Positions 58,413 to 64,000 of a DNA stretch of 64,000 bases are shown in pieces. The stretch is from positions 1 through 64,000 of the forward strand of contig CAZGHF010000001.1 in the NCBI GenBank assembly GCA_964525595.1, given 5' to 3'. The position numbers were made by a program, and so were the translations under genes. A model generated the notes under the pieces. It saw only the letters and a list, made by a program, of their open reading frames with translations. It ran no database searches and had not been told where the DNA came from. Origin of the DNA: CAZGHF01 sp964525595. GTDB taxonomy: Bacteria; Patescibacteriota; Minisyncoccia; UBA6257; GWB1-50-10. The stretch's first letter is position 1. Each line of letters starts with the position of its first letter.

Positions 58413-59434
58413 TGGAAAAAACCACTCGTTTTGAGATAAGTTGGAAAATGTTCTGGCAGATATTTGCCTTTATTATAGTTCTTCTTGTTCTTTACTTTGC
58501 AAAACAAGCTTTCGGCGTGCTCCTTGTTGCTATTGTGATTTCTTTGGGTCTTGACCCGATTATAAATTTTCTGGAGAAAAGGAGGATTAATCGTCTCTTG
58601 GGAACCATTTTTGTTTTTATTGCCGGTCTTTTAATTTTAAGCACCGTCTTGTATTTTATCGTTCCCGTCCTTGCTTTTGAAGTCGGAAGATTCTTGAACG
58701 ACATTAACCGAGTTATTACCGATCTTATCGGTTTCGGTTTGCCTCAGAAAGTTATTCAGGATTTCTCACTCTCTTTTGACAAGGCTCTCGGGGTCTTAAC
58801 AGCCGCTCAGGCTTCAATTACTGGAGCAATCGGCGTCATTTTCAACCGCATTATTCTTATTCTTACGACCGTGGTTCTCGCTTTTTACCTTACCGTTCAG
58901 AAAGAGGGCACCAGCCGGTTTCTTCAAGTTCTTTTACCCGACGTTTATGAAAAACCGGTTCTTAAGATTTTTAACAATTTCAAAATAAAAATAAGGCGTT
59001 GGTTTGCCGCTCAACTGGGTTTGAGCTTAATCGTTGGCGCCGTTATGACTCTAGGCCTTTGGATTCTAGGCGTTCGTTACGCTCTTATTTTAGGAATTAT
59101 TGCCGCCATTTTGGAACTTGTCCCGCTTATTGGTCCGGTCATAGCCGGCGCGGTGGCTCTTCTTGTGGCTCTCTCTGATTCTTTTACGCTGGGCTTGTAC
59201 GTTATCGGTTTCGCCTTCATCGTTCAGCAGCTTGAGAATCATGTTTTGATTCCGGTTTTGATGGGCAAAACAATGAATGTCCATCCGGTGATTGTAATTG
59301 TTGCAATTTTGGCTGGCGCTCAAATTGCCGGTTTTGTGGGAATAGTGCTCGCGGTACCCATTGCCGTTGCCGCTCAGGAAACCTTTTCTTATCTTGCTGA
59401 GAAAAAAAATCACCGTTCGCCTCTCGGTATTTAA
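58412..59434 (+). CDS. AI-2E family transporter-like membrane protein
   Basis: 340 aa, about eight membrane helices. Family pattern: FGVLLVAIVISLGLDPIINFLEKRRINR near the start, and the C-terminal core LIGPVIAGAVALLVALSDSFTLGLYVIGFAFIVQQLENHVLIPVLMGKTMNVHPVIVIVAILAG. The name comes from TqsA; members carry varied substrates, including Na+/H+. Substrate here is unknown. One-base overlaps with both neighbours. Confidence 0.92.
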   Translation: MEKTTRFEISWKMFWQIFAFIIVLLVLYFAKQAFGVLLVAIVISLGLDPIINFLEKRRINRLLGTIFVFIAGLLILSTVLYFIVPVLAFEVGRFLNDINRVITDLIGFGLPQKVIQDFSLSFDKALGVLTAAQASITGAIGVIFNRIILILTTVVLAFYLTVQKEGTSRFLQVLLPDVYEKPVLKIFNNFKIKIRRWFAAQLGLSLIVGAVMTLGLWILGVRYALILGIIAAILELVPLIGPVIAGAVALLVALSDSFTLGLYVIGFAFIVQQLENHVLIPVLMGKTMNVHPVIVIVAILAGAQIAGFVGIVLAVPIAVAAQETFSYLAEKKNHRSPLGI

Positions 59435-60309
59435 TGATAAGGTACTTTGACGCTCACACTCACGTCCAGTTCAAGGCGTTTGATTCTGATTACAAAGAGG
59501 TTGTAAAACGAGCCGGGGACGCCGGCGTGGGAATGGTAAACGTTGGCACTCAAAAAGATACCTCCCACCGGGCACTGGAGCTTGCCCGGGAATATGACAA
59601 TCTCTATGCCGCTGTCGGTCTCCACCCGATTCATACCTCGGAATCTTATCACGACACAGAGGAACTGGGAGACAGTCCCGAAGCAAAGGGATTTACCAGC
59701 CGGGGCGAGGATTTTGATTACGAATACTACAAAAAACTGGCTCTCGACGAACGGGTGGTAGCAATCGGTGAGTGTGGGTTGGACTATTTTAGAGTTGAGG
59801 ATGGAGAATCGGAAACTAAGGAACGACAAAGACGAGCCTTTGCAGAGCAAGTTAAGCTTGCTCGTGATGTAGGGAAACCGCTCATGATTCACGCCCGGTC
59901 GTCAGCCGGGACTGACGATGCTTATGAAGATTTACTCTCTATTTTGAAGGAGGCTGGTTTTCCCGGGAAAGTGATTTTTCATTTTTATGCCGGTTCTCTT
60001 CCGATGGCGGAAAAGCTTCTTGGTGCCCCTTACGGTGGGGAAACTTATTTCACTTTCGGCGGCGTGGTAACATTTGTCCGGGACTATGACAAAATTATAA
60101 AAATGATTCCCCCGGATAAGATTTTGTCGGAAACCGATGCTCCCTACGTAGCGCCCGTTCCGTATCGCGGCAAACGCAATGAACCAGTCTATGTGATTGA
60201 AGTCGTTAAAAAACTCACTGAAATAAAAAACATCCTCGAGGAGGAAATGCGGATGCAGATTTTGAAAAACGTCGAAGCGGTTTTTGGTATTAACCTTTCC
60301 AGTCCTTAA
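59434..60309 (+). CDS. tatD: TatD-family metal-dependent hydrolase
   Basis: 291 aa TIM-barrel DNase-like enzyme. Visible: FDAHTHVQF (HxH) at the start, VGLHPIH, AIGECGLDYFR, PLMIHARSS, VIFHFYAGS, and SETDAPYVAPVPYRGKRNEP. All metal residues appear present. TatD proteins are 3'-5' DNA exonucleases in repair or degradation. Its last 20 bases overlap the 3' end of the second AbrB-like gene on the other strand. Confidence 0.94.
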   Translation: MIRYFDAHTHVQFKAFDSDYKEVVKRAGDAGVGMVNVGTQKDTSHRALELAREYDNLYAAVGLHPIHTSESYHDTEELGDSPEAKGFTSRGEDFDYEYYKKLALDERVVAIGECGLDYFRVEDGESETKERQRRAFAEQVKLARDVGKPLMIHARSSAGTDDAYEDLLSILKEAGFPGKVIFHFYAGSLPMAEKLLGAPYGGETYFTFGGVVTFVRDYDKIIKMIPPDKILSETDAPYVAPVPYRGKRNEPVYVIEVVKKLTEIKNILEEEMRMQILKNVEAVFGINLSSP

Positions 60310-60463
60310 TGACTATCTCTTTGCCGCGGTTTTCCACCGTTACATTTTGCCCTTCCTGCCACCTAAGACGTCTTACGATATTGACCGGCAAACTTACGTA
60401 ATAACTCCGGCGCATTTTTTGAATTTTCCTAACGTTCTCTTCCCCAACTTTTCTCCTAGTCAT
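60290..60463 (-). CDS. AbrB/SpoVT/MazE-like DNA-binding protein 2
   Basis: 57 aa. Paralogue of the gene at 56965: head MTRRKVGEENVRKIQK, core RRSYYVSLPVNIVRRLRWQEGQNVTVEN, tail IVIKDWKG. Its upstream region has an extended -10 TGGTATAAT (minus strand, near 60491-60499) directly next to palindrome C (60503-60542), so the palindrome covers the -35 region. That placement fits repression by a protein that binds the palindrome, possibly AbrB itself. Confidence 0.75.
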   Translation of the reverse strand: MTRRKVGEENVRKIQKMRRSYYVSLPVNIVRRLRWQEGQNVTVENRGKEIVIKDWKG

Positions 60464-60502
60464 ATCTTTTAATTATATTCTTGCGCTTTAATTATACCAC
60501 AG

Positions 60503-60542
60503 GTTGCCCCATGTTATTACATATGTAATAACATGGGGCAAC
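60503..60542. repeat. 40-bp perfect palindrome, GTTGCCC family, copy C
   Basis: 20-base halves are exact reverse complements; ends GTTGCCC and GGGCAAC, interior centred on ACATATGT. It lies 39 bases upstream of the AbrB-like gene on the minus strand and about 35 bases upstream of the -35 box of the plus-strand cassette. No T-tract follows. Confidence 0.8.
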
Positions 60543-60576
60543 TGTTATCAAGCCTCTTTGAGGGGGGATTTAAGAC

Positions 60577-60605
60577 TTGACTAGATTGGGTATATATTGT
60601 TACAC
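60577..60605 (+). promoter_or_regulatory. Promoter of the 60.7-61.3 kb cassette
   Basis: TTGACT (60577-60582), 17-bp spacer, TTACAC (60600-60605). A leader of about 75 bases ends in AAGGAGG before the ATG at 60690. Confidence 0.6.
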
Positions 60606-60689
60606 TTGCCAAAGTACCGACTGGCTTGCTCTTGGTTATCGCATGAGGCGACGCTGACAGCGGGTCAATAATTGAAAAGGAGGCTGACC

Positions 60690-61329
60690 ATGTCACACGA
60701 CTTGCTCAGTCAAGTGGTGAAGATAGTTGTGGACCTCCCGGACGAAGTTCTCCGGCTGCTCTGCGACTTCTTCGAGAGAGCTGTCCTCGGACGTTGAAGG
60801 GGAGTGGTTTAGGGCTTTCAAGCGGTTTCTCCGTAAGGAGAATTCGTGGGAAGGTCTCGAGTTCCTCGAAAAGTTCCAGATTGTAATGGACTCCCTTGAC
60901 AGGGACTTGCATTCCGGTGATGGGAACTTTATGGGACTTCCTCTCGACAAGAATTTCCGGAAATGGCTTCTCCCGGATATTTCTGAAGTGATTCCGAGTT
61001 CTCTGGGAACGCTGACGGTCTGTAAAAAGCGACTCAAAAGATCGATGTCTGACTGGGAGGTACTTGCCGAGATTGAAGACCCGGAGTCGCTTTTCTCGCC
61101 TACTGAGTTTGCGATCGTCCTCGCCGATTTAATTACGGCGCAGGCGAACGGTGGGAGCGGCACGCCCTCTTCCGATGCCCATGCCAACATCTTCTTCGTG
61201 TGGTCGGACGCCCGCGTAGTCATGGTGCGCGTGTATTGGCGCGCCGGGAGTCGTGACTGGCACCTGTTTACGGACTCGCCTGGCGGCGTCAGGTGGAACG
61301 TCGACGACTACGTGTTCTCCTGCATCTGA
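60690..61329 (+). pseudogene. Frameshifted cassette gene, unknown function
   Basis: AAGGAGG precedes the ATG at 60690, which opens 35 codons (MSHDLLSQVVKIVVDLPDEV, then LRLLCDFFERAVLGR) and a TGA at 60795-60797. Coding character then continues in the +1 frame to 61329: DVEGEWFRAFKRFLRKENSWEG and onward, about 175 residues. No start codon with a ribosome site exists for the second part, so a single frameshift between about 60770 and 60795 is likely. The combined protein would be near 210 aa, soluble, with no recognised family. Base composition matches the other standalone cassettes. Confidence 0.55.
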
Positions 61330-61396
61330 TCCGCCAAAGGCGGACAGGCTTCTTGGGCCTTTGGTCCATTGGTCTCGTCTGCCTGACAGGCAGACG
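61330..61396. repeat. Two short GC-rich hairpins after the cassette gene
   Basis: TCCGCCAAAGGCGGA (61330-61344) and CGTCTGCCTGACAGGCAGACG-type palindrome at 61376-61396 (9-bp arms, 3-base loop). Such hairpins resemble dispersed REP-like units; only these copies are in the window. Confidence 0.5.
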
Positions 61397-61407
61397 AAGC
61401 GATTTTG

Positions 61408-61450
61408 CCCCGCCCTTCGGTCTTTACGACCTGGGCGGGGCTTTTCATTT
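61408..61450 (+). terminator. Terminator of the 60.7-61.3 kb cassette
   Basis: Stem CCCCGCCC (61408-61415) with GGGCGGGG (61433-61440), followed by CTTTTCATTTC. Confidence 0.75.
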
Positions 61451-61484
61451 CGCGCGTTTGAGAAAAAATGGTTTTCAAACTAAA

Positions 61485-63932
61485 ATGTCTTTATTGATGT
61501 CTAAATATGATTTTCAGAAAATAGAACGCAAGTGGCAGGATTATTGGCGGAAGAACAGGACTTACGAGCCCGATTTGGAACGCGCCAAAAAACCTTTCTA
61601 CAACCTGATGATGTTTCCCTATCCTTCGGCCGAGGGACTGCATGTCGGGAACATGTACGCTTTTACCGGTGCCGATATCTACGGCCGAATGAAGCGGATG
61701 GAGGGCTATGATGTTTTCCAGCCAATCGGCCTTGATGGTTTCGGGATTCATTCAGAAAACTATGCTTTGAAAATCGGTGCCCACCCAATGAAACAGGCGG
61801 AGGTCTCGGAGAAGCGTTTTTATAAACAACTTGAGGAAATCGGCAACGGTTTTGCCTGGGATGAAAAACTGGAAACTTATGACCTGGATTATTACCAATG
61901 GACCCAGTGGATTTTTATCCAGCTTTTTAAAAAGGGTCTGGCCTATCGTAAAAAGGCACCGGTTAACTGGTGCCCGAGCTGTAAAACTGTTTTAGCTGAC
62001 GAACAGGTTATTACGGGCAGGTGTGAACGGTGCTCACACTTAGTGATTAAAAAAGAACTTGAGCAGTGGTTTTTTCGGATTACCAAATATGCGGAGAAGC
62101 TCTTGGAGAATCTTGAAAGAATCGACTGGTCGAAGCGGGTAAAAATTGCGCAGAAGAACTGGATTGGCAAAAGTGAAGGAGCACTTATAAAATTCCAAAT
62201 CCCAAATTCTGAATTTCAAATTAAAGTCTTTACAACGCGGCCGGACACTTTATTTGGTGCAACCTACATGGTTCTGGCACCGGAACACCCGCTTATTCGG
62301 GATTTAGAATCTAGCATTCAGAATTTGGCAGAGGTTAAAAAATACATTGAGCGGACGAAGAAAAAGACAGAAGAAGAACGTATCGCTGAAGGCGGTAAAA
62401 AAACCGGCGTGGAATTAAAAGGTGTAAGAGTGGTAAATCCTGCAACCGAAGAAGAAATTTCGGTGTGGGTAGCCGATTATGTTTTGGGGGGAGTCGGCAC
62501 CGGTGCCATTATGGCTGTGCCGGCCCACGACGAAAGGGACTTTGAATTTGCGAAGAAATACAAACTCCCAATTAGAAAAGTTATTCAACCGCCTCGTATT
62601 GTTCCAGAGCCGGTACCCGGTCAGGCAGTTCCGGATACAAAAATTATTTCTGAATGCTGGGAAGGAGAGGGAAAGTTAATCAGTTCAGGGAAATTTGACG
62701 GTATGAAATCGGAAAAAGCACGGTGGGAGATTACAAAGTTTGTGAACGGAAAGAAAGAAGCCCGGTACCGCTTGCGCGACTGGCTTATATCCCGCCAGCG
62801 CTATTGGGGACCGCCCATTCCGATGATTCATTGTGCGAAATGTGACTGGCAGCCGGTGCCTGAGGAAGATTTGCCGGTAGAACTTCCATTCATAAAAGAT
62901 TTCCAGCCGAAAGGAAAAGATGAATCACCGCTTGCCTCCGTGAAGTCTTTTTATGAGACGAAATGCCCGAAATGCGACGGCAAAGCCCGACGGGAAACGG
63001 ATGTTTCCGACACTTTTCTTGATTCGGCTTGGTATTATCTCCGTTATCCCAATGTGACGGAGAAAAAGACTTCTTGGAACAAAGAAATTACCAAAAAATG
63101 GCTGCCGGTTAGTTTATACACCGGCGGTGCCGAACACTCGGTACTTCACCTCCTCTACGTTCGTTTCCTGGCGCTTGCGCTTCACAGCGAAAAACTTCTT
63201 GAGTTTGGCGCATCACCTGCGCCGAAAGGCGAGCCTTTCCCAAAATTCCGCGCCCACGGTCTTCTGATTAGTGAAGGCGCGAAAATGTCCAAGTCTAAAG
63301 GTAACGTTGTAAATCCTGATGAATACATTAAAAAATTCGGTGCCGATACTCTGCGAATGTATTTAATGTTCCTTGCGCCTTTTGAACAGGGCGGTGACTT
63401 CCGCGATGCGGCAATTTTAGGTATTAGCCGGTTTTTGGAAAGGGTTTGGAAATTTGAGCTAAAGGGAAAGAGCGTAAACAAGAAAGCTCTTCACCAAACG
63501 ATAAAAAAAGTAACGGAAGACATTGAGATTTTCCACTACAATACGGCAATTAGTGCTCTAATGATTCTCTTGAACTCTTTTGAAGAGCAGGGGGCGAGCA
63601 AAGAAGAATACGAGATTTTCTTGAAACTCCTTGCTCCGTTCGCACCGCATATTACTGAAGAATTATGGCAAGGTGTTCTTGGCCGCAAAAAATCAATCCA
63701 TCTTGAGCCGTGGCCGACATATAACTCAAAATTTATAGAGGAAGAAACATTTGAGTTGGTAATTCAGGTAAACGGCCGGGTTCGCGCTACAATTTCAGCT
63801 GATAAGGGCTTGAGCCAAAGGGAAGCCGAGGAGCTGGTTTTGGGCATAGAGAAGATAAACGAAATTCTCAAAGGCAAGAAGCCAAAAAAGGTTGTTTTTG
63901 TATCCGACCGGCTTATCAATTTCGTAATTTAG
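61485..63932 (+). CDS. leuS: Leucyl-tRNA synthetase
   Basis: 815 aa from the ATG at 61485 (a second ATG at 61497 is as likely; sequence upstream to 61293 is hairpins and terminator). Class Ia enzyme: MMFPYPSAEGLHVGN (HIGH motif as HVGN) near residue 45, CPSCKTVLADEQ with CERC (zinc), editing domain (about 215-400, TTRPDTLFGATYMVLAPEHPL and GTGAIMAVPAHDERDFEFA), RDWLISRQRYWGPPIP, KMSKSKGNVVNPDEYI near residue 603, and the C-terminal anticodon domain. Complete. Confidence 0.96.
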   Translation: MSLLMSKYDFQKIERKWQDYWRKNRTYEPDLERAKKPFYNLMMFPYPSAEGLHVGNMYAFTGADIYGRMKRMEGYDVFQPIGLDGFGIHSENYALKIGAHPMKQAEVSEKRFYKQLEEIGNGFAWDEKLETYDLDYYQWTQWIFIQLFKKGLAYRKKAPVNWCPSCKTVLADEQVITGRCERCSHLVIKKELEQWFFRITKYAEKLLENLERIDWSKRVKIAQKNWIGKSEGALIKFQIPNSEFQIKVFTTRPDTLFGATYMVLAPEHPLIRDLESSIQNLAEVKKYIERTKKKTEEERIAEGGKKTGVELKGVRVVNPATEEEISVWVADYVLGGVGTGAIMAVPAHDERDFEFAKKYKLPIRKVIQPPRIVPEPVPGQAVPDTKIISECWEGEGKLISSGKFDGMKSEKARWEITKFVNGKKEARYRLRDWLISRQRYWGPPIPMIHCAKCDWQPVPEEDLPVELPFIKDFQPKGKDESPLASVKSFYETKCPKCDGKARRETDVSDTFLDSAWYYLRYPNVTEKKTSWNKEITKKWLPVSLYTGGAEHSVLHLLYVRFLALALHSEKLLEFGASPAPKGEPFPKFRAHGLLISEGAKMSKSKGNVVNPDEYIKKFGADTLRMYLMFLAPFEQGGDFRDAAILGISRFLERVWKFELKGKSVNKKALHQTIKKVTEDIEIFHYNTAISALMILLNSFEEQGASKEEYEIFLKLLAPFAPHITEELWQGVLGRKKSIHLEPWPTYNSKFIEEETFELVIQVNGRVRATISADKGLSQREAEELVLGIEKINEILKGKKPKKVVFVSDRLINFVI

Positions 63933-63949
63933 TATAAGATTATAATCAA

Positions 63950-64000
63950 ATGCGTGTCTTAGGCCTGATTTTAATAGTTATAATCATACTCGGAGCCGTT
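63950..64000 (+). CDS. Start of a gene cut by the window end, N-terminal membrane segment
   Basis: ATG at 63950 opens MRVLGLILIVIIILGAV and runs off the window. The hydrophobic start suggests a signal peptide or membrane anchor. A TATAAT at 63941-63946 lies 3 bases before the ATG. Confidence 0.5.
   Translation, partial: MRVLGLILIVIIILGAV

Noticed and set aside
60693..61223. Minus-strand frame (176 aa) opposite the frameshifted cassette
   Set aside because: Serine/arginine-rich shadow; promoter, ribosome site and terminator all point to the plus strand.

Overview
The window is a gene-dense bacterial chromosome segment. It most likely comes from a Candidate Phyla Radiation (Patescibacteria) organism, probably a Parcubacteria-type lineage. 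The reasoning is as follows. A VirB4/PrgI/VirB6-like cluster and separate VirB2-like pilins sit among housekeeping genes rather than on a plasmid. Nearly every other gene belongs to information processing, envelope or DNA uptake, and no amino-acid or energy biosynthesis operon is seen. Several genes are short versions of their families (RecO, RpsO), and many small membrane proteins have no recognisable family. UGA is used as a normal stop (gyrA ends in TGA), so this is not one of the UGA-glycine CPR lineages. The lineage call is an inference from gene content, not from a marker tree.

Layout. 1-9.6 kb (minus strand): a type IV secretion/pilus-like operon with a VirB4 ATPase, a TraC-like partner, PrgI, a VirB6-like polytopic protein and several secreted or anchored proteins. 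9.6-13.9 kb: rsmA, a divergent LysM-M23 peptidase, then comM, a DksA-type zinc-finger gene and yraN. 13.9-15.1 kb: the emptiest stretch, with AT-rich repeats, a zinc-ribbon cassette with a broken membrane-protein gene, and a 40-bp palindrome. 15.1-29.4 kb: a phosphohexomutase in two ATGA-coupled pieces, a frameshifted ftsK, a RodZ-like gene, recA, folD-glyA, an S1-repeat protein, gyrA, then a solute-binding protein coupled to three VirB2-like pilins. 29.4-34.6 kb: accessory cassettes (an SPFH protein, a translin-like protein, small membrane proteins) and a tRNA-Leu whose 3' end is duplicated around a GIY-YIG gene. 34.6-43.4 kb: ftsH, tRNA-Ile, tRNA-Val, xerC/D, rpsO, a NYN protein, pnp, and a DUF5667-like gene inserted between two copies of a promoter. 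43.4-55.6 kb: nusA-hppA-murD, hsp20, prsW, valS, tsaD, doxX, recO and a large surface protein. 55.6-64 kb: glyS, an AbrB-like gene, an M16 peptidase, an AI-2E family protein, tatD, a second AbrB-like gene, a frameshifted cassette, and leuS.

Two expression styles are visible. The housekeeping genes are tightly packed, overlap at ATGA or TAATG, and often have a TATAAT-like -10 only a few bases before the start codon, which suggests leaderless transcripts. The accessory cassettes stand alone with a 17-bp-spaced promoter, a strong GGAGG-type ribosome site and a strong hairpin terminator. The VirB4/PrgI/VirB6 cluster, pilins, ComM, RecA and XerC/D together fit DNA uptake and recombination, but that link is inferred.

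The most unusual signals are these. First, three 40-bp palindromes share GTTGCCC...GGGCAAC ends but have different, still self-complementary interiors; two of them sit directly upstream of paralogous AbrB-like genes. Second, an exact 20-bp copy of the tRNA-Leu 3' end flanks a GIY-YIG nuclease gene. Third, a duplicated promoter of about 50 bp flanks a compositionally foreign gene. Fourth, a composite GC-rich hairpin element is embedded in two unrelated reading frames. Fifth, ValRS carries an ASCH-like insertion.
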